Shown piece after piece: positions 10,501 through 17,246 of a DNA stretch of 64,000 nt (the stretch's first letter is position 1; each line of letters starts with the position of its first letter). The DNA comes from JAAFHB01 sp963677935 (lineage in GTDB: Bacteria > Bacteroidota > Bacteroidia > Bacteroidales > Prolixibacteraceae). Location of the stretch: NCBI GenBank assembly GCA_963677935.2, contig CAXXEH010000003.1:2790001-2854000 (forward strand). Direction: 5' to 3'. The notes under the pieces are model-generated. The model ran no database searches. It was not told the DNA's origin and was given only the letters and a program-made list of their open reading frames with translations. The translations under genes and the position numbers were made by a program.

Positions 10501-10955
10501 ATGACACTGTTTCCATTTATCCGAAAATCAGTGTTTGCAGTAATCCATTCCCCTTGCCATGGATCATCCAGATGATCTTCAATACTGTGACCTTTTGGTG
10601 CATTCTGTGGCCAGGTGTGAAACCAGTATTGTATTTTTGTCGCTTTTATTTGAGATTCGGAAAATTTACCCAGATATCCAACTTCAATCCGATCGATATC
10701 CCTTTCTTCCTTCCAACACACACCGATATTCCATTCAGATGGCGCTGATTGTGGAATTTCCAGTAGGCCATTCTCCTTCAGATCCTTGCCCAGCATTCCC
10801 GTCTGACCGGACCAAAAACACACACTTCCAAACGGTGTAATATCCCATTTGTATTCATTTTCACCAAAAGCACTTTTTATAGATCCGGAACAGCAGAACA
10901 GGATCGTAAATCCTGTCACCAGCAACAATTTGCTTTTTTTTCTCAATAAGTTCAT
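7548..10955 (-). CDS. Unassigned large (alpha/alpha)6 glycosidase-like exported protein
   Basis: 1135 residues, the largest product in the window. Residues 1-29 form a signal peptide (ILFCCSG could act as a weak lipobox). Residues 35-340 look like beta-sandwich or carbohydrate-binding modules and 370-600 like the N-terminal beta-domain of six-hairpin glycosidases. Residues 605-1010 have helical-hairpin character with conserved-looking acidic and aromatic patches (HQDYNLDHGTVLWALGQHY, HLEDNADWGFWFATNAYA, GAVDDEYWFSRGG). A C-terminal beta-sandwich closes the protein. This layout resembles the GH63/GH78/GH95/GH127 fold group, but no family signature was recognised. It is 18 bp upstream of nothing but its own partner's order: the unassigned 446-residue gene precedes it by 18 bp, so they are probably co-translated. 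Confidence 0.55.
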   Translation of the reverse strand: MNLLRKKSKLLLVTGFTILFCCSGSIKSAFGENEYKWDITPFGSVCFWSGQTGMLGKDLKENGLLEIPQSAPSEWNIGVCWKEERDIDRIEVGYLGKFSESQIKATKIQYWFHTWPQNAPKGHSIEDHLDDPWQGEWITANTDFRINGNSVIYTFKPLAKVENKRADNLPGPVMYRRTLKIRLLYDSQPPAVRDLKMISPTRQKKLPVRIQFDSEKLAGKIMSGSLEIFNGKIEHLSGWKWESNDKMTSREAWKFQLKKRPKGILADLITAVPSLPGSNDLSIVTVRSSEGTFSFSTNDLDRGPIYIPAYSAYISLASDTAQFVPSRIRKGQTIREKLASEPEQTYERACREIPKLEVMLREGGGKLYLPIAADASWQKFGFDWGGGFFMAKNDTKAFGKELKRCLWNGNRFQWSIGTGKEPVYIRDDKNSHMSILDDYLPVPEVTWNHEGLIYNEEGFVTLLEGPLSPYDVNRNEQTPAILMVKLSVSNPTNEKKSAQVWIKGGPFNQMLLKNLFILDQKDGKEFIRAKIKLPEGVSLSDLKAGTDAVGIPLNIPSNQNVTLYLSIPFVGDLTMDEGKKLLSLDYSAQRKQVVTYWRDMVNEFTTYNVPEPKFNEMARSVIPHIRISTTKDPFSGLFMVPAASFGYKVFANESAFQTIYLDKIGDHQTAACYLETFLKLQGKDPMLGTYTGDQSAVFHGAKVNDEYNYTHQDYNLDHGTVLWALGQHYLMTRDSIWLKHAAPNMLKAAEWIIEQRKQTMVKNKDGVPVLHFGLLPAGHLEDNADWGFWFATNAYACLGLQSTAEAFRLARLPQATFLEKEAQNYLEDMKRAVSRSSELSPVVRLRDNTYVPYVPTRVYQRSRYFGPMLSEYYSRYGKDTTNTTRLYRLSATREVLYGPMVLITTGIIDPHDPIAQAALDDWEDNITLSSSLGQQIHGAVDDEYWFSRGGMVFQPNLQNPIKAYILRNEIPAAIRNIYNSMVSCLYRDVNAFTEEYHKWGLGSGPMYKIPDEARFLTRVTDLLVTEAGDELWLAPGTPRYWFTPGKIIRLYQTATVFGKVSFELKCGARPHTIEATIDIPANIPDGKVKLFVRSPFERPIKKVLVNGNIWNNWDPDKEAIVLPTNDTIINVLISY

Positions 10956-10973
10956 ACCTTTCGTTGATTTAAG

Positions 10974-12314
10974 TTATCGTTTCTCTTTAAACACACTGTA
11001 TGGGCAGGAAACGGTAGTCAGATAAACCGCATTTTGCGCTGAGGTTGAATTATAACATTCATAAGGAGCGCCAAAATCGGGTCCCTTGCGGTAGTCTCCG
11101 GCACGTAAATCGTCAATATATTCCTTTGCAAGCTGTTTTGCTACAGAAACATCCACCTTGGCAATGGCATCACAGACCCAGCCAGTTGGGGTACCCCAAT
11201 ATCCGCCATTCTGATAACCATTTTTCCCGGTAATACTCACTTCCCATGCAGTTGATTCGTTGAAATCGTCACAGGTGAGCACATGCCTGATATTTCCTCT
11301 GGAGGCCAGGGTCCCTTTTAGGTAGGCATCTTTCAGGAACCGGCAACTCTTTTCCAGATGCTCGCCTTCGAGTATGCCGAAATAAATTGCCAAAGCAGTA
11401 CTCCAGACATCGGCCTGTTTGCTCTTTCCAGTCGAAGCCAGAAGCATTCCCCTTTTGTCTGAAAATACACTCTGAATCTCCGATTTCAGCCGCTCGGCTG
11501 TTGTTCTGTATGCATCGGCTTTATCTTTCCGTTTCATCATATCAAATATTTCAGCCAGTTCAACCGAAGCCCGGTATTTAAGTATCGAGGGGAAACAGAG
11601 TTCACCCGTAATATAAATGGCATCCCTGAAACCAAAATCGACACCACGGAATTCATCAGTCGTGTAAACAAGTACTCCCTCCTGTTTTGTTGGGGGAACT
11701 TTGTAGGCCATCTCCAGCCTGTCAATCAGTTTCACTCCATTGATTTCACCCAACAAATACGATAAAGAGGAGGTGGTTTTAACGTAAAAATAAGCCATAT
11801 GAATAAAGAAATATTGATCGCCGTAGGGAGGGAACATTCCCCAGGTTTTTCCACCCTGGCTGTTATAGTCGTAGGTTCCGGGATAATAAATTGGTTTACT
11901 GTCATCAATGCGGACATGGTCAGCAATTGCACCAATGGGAACCATACTCCCGGAATTGGTAATCCAGGTCTGATTGCACTGTGTCGCTGCGGTAAGCTGG
12001 AGCATATGCTTTTGCTCCTGTTTGGTCACAAATCCACTTTCGAGCGACATGGCATAATCTCTGATCCAGAAAGCCGGATAACAGCTTCTCCCACCCGGTC
12101 TTATTAATGTGCCTCCCGTACTGTTTCCCCCAAAACCATCTGCGATTTTTTGTCCGGGAATGATCCGGGAACTCTCCATGACATCTTTTGTTAAATCTTT
12201 TAAAAATTGCAAATCATTATTAATCAAAAATATTGATGTTTCCTTCTTATCCTGACCATTCAGCGCTAATACGATGCAGAGATTCAGGATGATGATCATT
12301 TTTATTCTATTCAT
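10974..12314 (-). CDS. Unassigned six-hairpin (alpha/alpha)6 glycosidase-like protein
   Basis: 446 residues with a short signal peptide (MIIILNLCIVLALNGQ). Motifs typical of (alpha/alpha)6 glycosidases include FWIRDYAMS (82-90, as in debranching-enzyme and GH63 relatives), DVWSTALAIYFG (302-313) and YQNGGYWGTPTGW (367-379). It consists of the barrel alone, with no obvious extra domain. Candidate acids are Asp86 and the DDFNES segment near 349-354. The precise family was not recognised. It sits 18 bp from the 1135-residue gene that follows it and 18 bp from the PD40 lipoprotein gene before it, a tight three-gene block. Confidence 0.55.
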   Translation of the reverse strand: MNRIKMIIILNLCIVLALNGQDKKETSIFLINNDLQFLKDLTKDVMESSRIIPGQKIADGFGGNSTGGTLIRPGGRSCYPAFWIRDYAMSLESGFVTKQEQKHMLQLTAATQCNQTWITNSGSMVPIGAIADHVRIDDSKPIYYPGTYDYNSQGGKTWGMFPPYGDQYFFIHMAYFYVKTTSSLSYLLGEINGVKLIDRLEMAYKVPPTKQEGVLVYTTDEFRGVDFGFRDAIYITGELCFPSILKYRASVELAEIFDMMKRKDKADAYRTTAERLKSEIQSVFSDKRGMLLASTGKSKQADVWSTALAIYFGILEGEHLEKSCRFLKDAYLKGTLASRGNIRHVLTCDDFNESTAWEVSITGKNGYQNGGYWGTPTGWVCDAIAKVDVSVAKQLAKEYIDDLRAGDYRKGPDFGAPYECYNSTSAQNAVYLTTVSCPYSVFKEKR

Positions 12315-12332
12315 CGGATAATAGTTAAGTAA

Positions 12333-13622
12333 TTATTTATTTTTTGACAGCTGACTATCTTCGGTCACCATAATATCCAGCCAGCGGGGAAAATCTGCGC
12401 CAAGACCATCTTTGCCAGCGGTGAGAAATTTGTTGCCATTGCCATCCAGCCGGCAAATAAACACTTCACCCCTGCCACCAACTTTTGCCGAGGTATAGGC
12501 AAGGGTTTTGCCATCAGGCGAAACTGCGCCCCTGAAATCCCACTTCCCTTCCTCAAACCTTGTAACCGGAATCTCCTTGCCAGAGAAAGGATCAAGGAGA
12601 TTGATCGAACATCCTCCTTTTGCACTTTCAGGGCTAAAGACATTCTCCATGTGATTTCCAAGTTCGGGCTGGTAGGCGGCATCGTGATGAGCTCCTTCGG
12701 ATAATTTTGAATAGATCAGGTATTTGCCATCGGGTGTCCATGTAGTTGTATTTGATCCCCCGCCACGATGCTCTTTTGTGCCATAGGCTGTACCAAAGTA
12801 TTGTGACTGACCAGTGGTCACGACTTTGTGCTCACTTCCATCCGGACGTCCAATACACAAATCGGCGTAATGATGTGAAGGTTCCTTTCTCGTGTCACAG
12901 TCCAGATAAGCAAGCCATTTATCGTCAGGACTCCACTCCGGGCCGAAAAATAAATGTCCGTCATTACCTGCCACACGTTTCCGATCTTTCCCTTCCATGT
13001 TAGTGGTGATTATGGTGTATCCCTCTGACGCAATATGGAAAGCAATGCGCGTTTCGTTGTGATTTACCTGTATCCCATAAATAAATTCCTGCCCTGAAAG
13101 CAACTTCCATTCCTCTCCATCCATATCGGTAAGATATAAAAGCTGGTTTTTATGGTTCTCTGTACTTACGCTGCAAAGCATGTGTTGCCCATCAGCGAGA
13201 AGTGCTGCGCAGAAGACCTGATTCGCAGGACGCCCTTTTGTGATCAGCTCCGTAAGTTGTCCCGTAGATAAGTTATACTTCCAGAGCCTGTTGAACAACT
13301 TCCCGGTTACATTGGCTGTGATGCTATAATTTTCGTAACTCGTTAAAATACAATGTTTCTTATCCGGAAATATTGGACCTAGACCTGACCATCGCATATC
13401 CTTTTTCTCAGGCAGCTGCAGGTAATGCTCGTTGGTTCCATCTTCATTAATAAATCCTACTCCCCCTACAACAGGAGTAAACGTAATAACCCGCCTACCG
13501 ATCCATTTCCCCTGCATCGATTTATGTTTGGACACTGAAGTTGTTTTGCAGCCGGTCGATAATATGATTATCAGTATAGAAACGACCACGGAAACAGCTT
13601 TAGTTAAAAGCTTACAGTTCAT
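12333..13622 (-). CDS. TolB/PD40-type beta-propeller lipoprotein, oligogalacturonate-lyase-like
   Basis: 429 residues. A lipoprotein signal ends in LSTGC, placing the lipidated Cys at residue 25. The mature part is built of WD40-like/PD40 blades, recognisable by EWSPDDKWLAYLD, TWTPDGKYLIYS and AVSPDGKTLAYTS. His-rich loops (GNDGHLFFG, PSHHYADL, EGAHHDAAYQPELGNHM) resemble metal- and substrate-binding loops of the PL22 oligogalacturonate lyase propeller, but the match is by pattern only. It could equally be a non-catalytic surface or periplasmic propeller. The gene is 2 bp from the GH31 gene before it, so the two are almost certainly co-translated. Confidence 0.6.
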   Translation of the reverse strand: MNCKLLTKAVSVVVSILIIILSTGCKTTSVSKHKSMQGKWIGRRVITFTPVVGGVGFINEDGTNEHYLQLPEKKDMRWSGLGPIFPDKKHCILTSYENYSITANVTGKLFNRLWKYNLSTGQLTELITKGRPANQVFCAALLADGQHMLCSVSTENHKNQLLYLTDMDGEEWKLLSGQEFIYGIQVNHNETRIAFHIASEGYTIITTNMEGKDRKRVAGNDGHLFFGPEWSPDDKWLAYLDCDTRKEPSHHYADLCIGRPDGSEHKVVTTGQSQYFGTAYGTKEHRGGGSNTTTWTPDGKYLIYSKLSEGAHHDAAYQPELGNHMENVFSPESAKGGCSINLLDPFSGKEIPVTRFEEGKWDFRGAVSPDGKTLAYTSAKVGGRGEVFICRLDGNGNKFLTAGKDGLGADFPRWLDIMVTEDSQLSKNK

Positions 13623-13624
13623 TT

Positions 13625-15781
13625 TTATTTGTTTTTGTCATTCAAAAATTTCCAGGTAATCTTTCCAATGTTATCGGGTTTACCTTTCCCTGCTTTTGAA
13701 ATCGCCCCAATAAGTTTCCCTTTTTTATTTGTCGAAACGTTTATCTCACGCCATGAATAGGTTCCTTTTTCGTAGTCAAACGTTTCACCATCGTCGTCAT
13801 ACAGTTGGTAGGTACCCGGTTTAGAGCCGTAGTAACTGATTTCAATATCGAATTTTTCTCCGGAGGCCGGGGCATGTAAAAGTGGTGGCATCATTGGAAT
13901 AATTCCCCCGTCCTTTACGAACACAGGAATGTGATCCAAACCTGCAGTAACTTTAATAATTTCTCCATCACCAACATATTTTCCGGTGTAAAAATCAAAC
14001 CATTTTCCCTTCGGTAGGATCACTTCCCTGCTGGTTTGTCCTTTAAACAATGGAGCGACCAACAGGTATTCGCCCGCCATATACTGATCTTTGACCTCCT
14101 TTTTAATGGACAAGGCATACGGGTTTTCACCCAGATTGGCATTTTTAAGTTCAGATACCGCTTTCACCCCAAAACCAGGCTCAAGATTCATCGCACGAAA
14201 AGGGGGTGTCCCCTCATAATGGTATTTGGCAAATTCTGAATAGAAATACGGCATGAGCTGCATTCTGAGCAATGCAATTTGTTTCACCTCTTTCTCCACT
14301 TCAGGGAATGACCACGGTTTGGTGCCATCAGCCCAGGCGTTGATCATGGCCATGGGTGAAAAACAGACGGTCTGCATCCGGCGCACCCACTCTTCACCAC
14401 CCGAAGAGCCACGAACTTCCGGCGTCCATAAAACTCCGCAAAAACTACTGTTAATCAGCGCTGTGATAAAATCTTCATGACTGTAATAGTCGTTATAAAT
14501 CACATATGGGAATGAAGATGCCCCTGCATTTGCTGCCCTGACAAGTCCGAATGTACGGCTATTTTTTTGACGGAACAGATTGGTGGTCATCTTTTGAAGT
14601 AATACACCATAGGTTTGACGCATTTGTTCAGCGCTGTTTCCGGAAGGAAATTTAGCGACATCGGGCCAGAGCCAGGCATCATAACCATCGCATTCGTCGA
14701 TTTTATATCCGCCGATTCCAATGTTAATCTGATTTTTTCCCAGTTGACCGGCAACAATATTTTGTGCCTCGGTAATCGTTAGATCGGGCACTAAACCATC
14801 CCACACTTTATGTGATCCTGACAATGGAAATACTTTTTGGTAAATCGGTGAGGCGGGAGAAACATAGGGATTGGTCCAGAGATTCAACCGGATGCCCATC
14901 CCTTTCATGGTTTTTACAAACCCTTCAGGGTCTGGAAACCGGGTCTTGTCCCACACAAAACTACAGGGATACGATTTGCTTTGCCAGCCAGGTTCCAATC
15001 CTATAAAATCGAGCGGATATCCTTTTTCAGCGAATGCTTTTGCCTCAGCAATCACTTCATCTGCCTTGAACAGGGCCCGCACCCGTTGCGTAAAGCCCAG
15101 TCCCCAACGTGGAGGCAAACATCCGCCACCATTGAAAAGGTTAAAACGACGAACTACATCCAGCATGGAAGAACCAGCAAAAACATAGATTTCAACTCCC
15201 TTTGCCGGGACCAGCATCTCAACGGCATCTGAATAAGGGTTGGCAGACCAATCCTGATCAGTGTTCCTATCACGGGCTTCAGGTGCATTAGGATTGTCTT
15301 TGCGCACTGCGGTACCGGCATAAATCTTTATATATCGGGCGCTGTTTACAAATACACCGTATCCTTTATCAGAGATATAAAATGGGACAGGAGCATGGGT
15401 ACGCCCATTATCTTCACCACCATAATGATCCACATGCAATTGCATGATTCGTCCACGCTGTTGTACGGTTTTAAAATTTAATCCGAATCCGTAAAGTTGT
15501 TCCTCTTTTACAAGGGGGAAGCGAAGAAGTGTTTTAGCATCAGAGACTTCAGCTACAATCTCATTGGGTGACAAGGGGAAAGCCCCATTTCCAAGTTTGG
15601 CCAATGCTTCGAGATTGGGTTGCACGCCGGCAGCTTTAAGCAGATCATATTTTTCGGGATCACCGACAACGGTTTTCCAAACTCCCGGAGCAACGGCATC
15701 CCATTTTGGATTTTGGGTTTTACCCTGAACTGGCAGCAAGAAATAAACTACAGCCAGTAATCGAAATAATGTCTTTATCAT
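13625..15781 (-). CDS. GH31 alpha-glycosidase
   Basis: 718 residues, signal peptide about 1-20 (VVYFLLPVQG). GH31 enzymes cleave alpha-glucosyl, alpha-xylosyl or alpha-galactosyl bonds with retention. An N-terminal beta-sandwich (about 60-225) precedes a barrel with probable nucleophile Asp362 in GGYKIDECDG. The likely acid/base is Asp431 in IYNDYYSHEDF, which replaces the usual W-x-GD form. The C-terminal domain has LLVAPLFKG and PKGKWFDFYTG, typical of the family. The variant acid/base context and the missing W-S-G-D suggest a specificity group away from classical alpha-glucosidases. One of the repeated intercistronic elements lies just before its start codon. Confidence 0.88.
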   Translation of the reverse strand: MIKTLFRLLAVVYFLLPVQGKTQNPKWDAVAPGVWKTVVGDPEKYDLLKAAGVQPNLEALAKLGNGAFPLSPNEIVAEVSDAKTLLRFPLVKEEQLYGFGLNFKTVQQRGRIMQLHVDHYGGEDNGRTHAPVPFYISDKGYGVFVNSARYIKIYAGTAVRKDNPNAPEARDRNTDQDWSANPYSDAVEMLVPAKGVEIYVFAGSSMLDVVRRFNLFNGGGCLPPRWGLGFTQRVRALFKADEVIAEAKAFAEKGYPLDFIGLEPGWQSKSYPCSFVWDKTRFPDPEGFVKTMKGMGIRLNLWTNPYVSPASPIYQKVFPLSGSHKVWDGLVPDLTITEAQNIVAGQLGKNQINIGIGGYKIDECDGYDAWLWPDVAKFPSGNSAEQMRQTYGVLLQKMTTNLFRQKNSRTFGLVRAANAGASSFPYVIYNDYYSHEDFITALINSSFCGVLWTPEVRGSSGGEEWVRRMQTVCFSPMAMINAWADGTKPWSFPEVEKEVKQIALLRMQLMPYFYSEFAKYHYEGTPPFRAMNLEPGFGVKAVSELKNANLGENPYALSIKKEVKDQYMAGEYLLVAPLFKGQTSREVILPKGKWFDFYTGKYVGDGEIIKVTAGLDHIPVFVKDGGIIPMMPPLLHAPASGEKFDIEISYYGSKPGTYQLYDDDGETFDYEKGTYSWREINVSTNKKGKLIGAISKAGKGKPDNIGKITWKFLNDKNK

Positions 15782-15802
15782 CGTATTAATTCATGTGAAA
15801 AT

Positions 15803-15879
15803 AATTTGTTTTTTATAGGCCAAATGGAACCCTCATTTATTTTCATGCTCTTTGGCGAGCTTTTGCTCATGAGGGTTTC
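15803..15879 (-). repeat. Structured intercistronic element, copy A
   Basis: Coding-strand core TTCCATTTGGCC followed by TAAAAAACAAATT (plus 15803-15829) is shared with copies at 17.1, 23.0 and 44.3 kb. Beside it, AACCCTCAT (15828-15836) pairs perfectly with ATGAGGGTT (15869-15877) and the stem is extended by flanking G-T and G-C pairs. It lies between the SGNH gene and the GH31 start. A mini-frame ATG-AAT-TAA follows the A-rich tract before the GH31 ATG. Confidence 0.75.
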
Positions 15880-15897
15880 ATAATTAATTTGTTATTG

Positions 15898-17091
15898 TTA
15901 GAAGGACATCGCTTCAAATGCCTGTGCGTACAACCAATGACCAAAGTCATTCGGATGATTAATATTATTCCCCAGCAATGACGATTGATCTTTTCTTTGA
16001 AGAACTTTTATCCATGTATTAAAGACGTCAACGTATGCGCAATTAGCTTCTAATGCCGCCTGTTTTGTTGCTTCTGCAAAAAGTTCCATGGAATGACTTC
16101 CAAAATGCCAGTCATTATTTGGCGGAAATGAGGAATAGAGTATAACTTCAGCTTTTTTCCTTTCTTTTATCATTCCAACGAGTTTTACAAGGTTCTTTTT
16201 AAACTGTTCCGGCGTATTACCACCTATATTATGATCGTTCATACCCCATCCTACCAATACAAGATCAGGAGCAGTTTTTCCTATATAAGCGTCCCACCAA
16301 TCAATGCCTTGCGTAGAGGAATAGCCTGGTATTGAAACGTCTTCAATCTTTAAGATTGCTTTTGGAAAAATACTTTTTAAATAATTTCCATATATTGACT
16401 GAAACCTTAGTTCTGTTGCCGAAGCCTCACCGCCGGCAGTAATACTATTGCCATATGAAACGATCGTAACAGGCACGCCATTTTCTAACTTTTTTCGAAA
16501 ATTAACCAGGTATTTACTTTGATTATTAGGTTGAGCAAGACGCTCGCCATTTTTCGTTGCATAGTCTACCCAGATAAAAAAAGGATGATTAGAGACATCA
16601 GAGAATTTTGTGTGGTCAAAATCTTTCAGTCCATAAAGGATATGTTTAGAATAATCCGGAATAGTTGAGTTAATCGTTCTCGTGATCTCGCCGTTATTGT
16701 AATCAACAGTGTAATCAATTCCTTCTGAATAAACCTTACATTTTGAGTTATATCGCTGATAAGTACTGCGAACTATTACGCTTCTGTTCACTAATGAATC
16801 AAAGCATAGTTTTCCTGGCAGTGTAGAAGCAAGTACAAGGCTTTCACCTTGAATATCCATTGCTATTCCTCTAACAGAGGCAGAAATGGCTTTTGTATTG
16901 TAAACAGTGCTTACCCGACCTTGTCTAACCTGTCCAAATGCGCTGTTTGAAATTGACGTAAATCCAATTACTAAATAAAATGTCCCCAAGATAATTTTGA
17001 AATTCAATAAAAGTGTAAGAAAAGATTTCACTTTCCTTACCTTCTCTATTTCAGCTAATAAACTTTTAAATACTCTCATGGTTTTATTCAC
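15898..17091 (-). CDS. SGNH/GDSL-family hydrolase (probable carbohydrate esterase)
   Basis: 397 residues. The N-terminus is long and positively charged before the hydrophobic segment ILGTFYLVIGFTSISNSAFG, so a later start is possible (a second Met is at residue 5). Residues 60-200 form a beta-sandwich-like domain, then the SGNH fold follows. It shows block I SYGNSITAG with nucleophile Ser216, block II Gly in SIPGYSS, block III GWGMND with Asn285, and block V Asp382-x-x-His385 in HPNDFGH. Such enzymes remove acetyl or other acyl groups from glycans. The block I Asp is replaced by Asn, which is tolerated in this superfamily. It is flanked on both sides by copies of the repeated intercistronic element. 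Confidence 0.85.
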   Translation of the reverse strand: MNKTMRVFKSLLAEIEKVRKVKSFLTLLLNFKIILGTFYLVIGFTSISNSAFGQVRQGRVSTVYNTKAISASVRGIAMDIQGESLVLASTLPGKLCFDSLVNRSVIVRSTYQRYNSKCKVYSEGIDYTVDYNNGEITRTINSTIPDYSKHILYGLKDFDHTKFSDVSNHPFFIWVDYATKNGERLAQPNNQSKYLVNFRKKLENGVPVTIVSYGNSITAGGEASATELRFQSIYGNYLKSIFPKAILKIEDVSIPGYSSTQGIDWWDAYIGKTAPDLVLVGWGMNDHNIGGNTPEQFKKNLVKLVGMIKERKKAEVILYSSFPPNNDWHFGSHSMELFAEATKQAALEANCAYVDVFNTWIKVLQRKDQSSLLGNNINHPNDFGHWLYAQAFEAMSF

Positions 17092-17138
17092 TTTTAATTT
17101 TTTAAACTTTTAAGGTCTTTCGGAATTCATTTGTATAT

Positions 17139-17246
17139 AATTTGTTTTTTAGCGGCCAAATGGAATCGAAGATCAGCGAAGCTAATAGCCATCCGCCGGT
17201 TGGCGGATTCATCTTCGGTTTGTGATTTTACAACCATGGCTATTTC
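17139..17246 (-). repeat. Structured intercistronic element, copy B
   Basis: The core (17139-17166) matches the other copies. Several nested perfect inverted repeats are visible: CGAAGAT 17167-17173 with ATCTTCG 17211-17217, ATCCGCC 17191-17197 with GGCGGAT 17202-17208 (loop GGTT), and AATAGCCAT 17184-17192 with ATGGCTATT 17236-17244. Its far end contains the TAG stop codon (17240-17242) of the upstream GH36 gene. The ATG right after the core opens only a very short frame; the SGNH gene starts about 45 nt further on. Confidence 0.75.

Noticed and set aside
15841..15880. Intrinsic terminator after the SGNH gene
   Set aside because: The stem is there, but no T-run follows it on the coding strand and the same unit recurs next to start codons, so it was called a repeated structured element instead.
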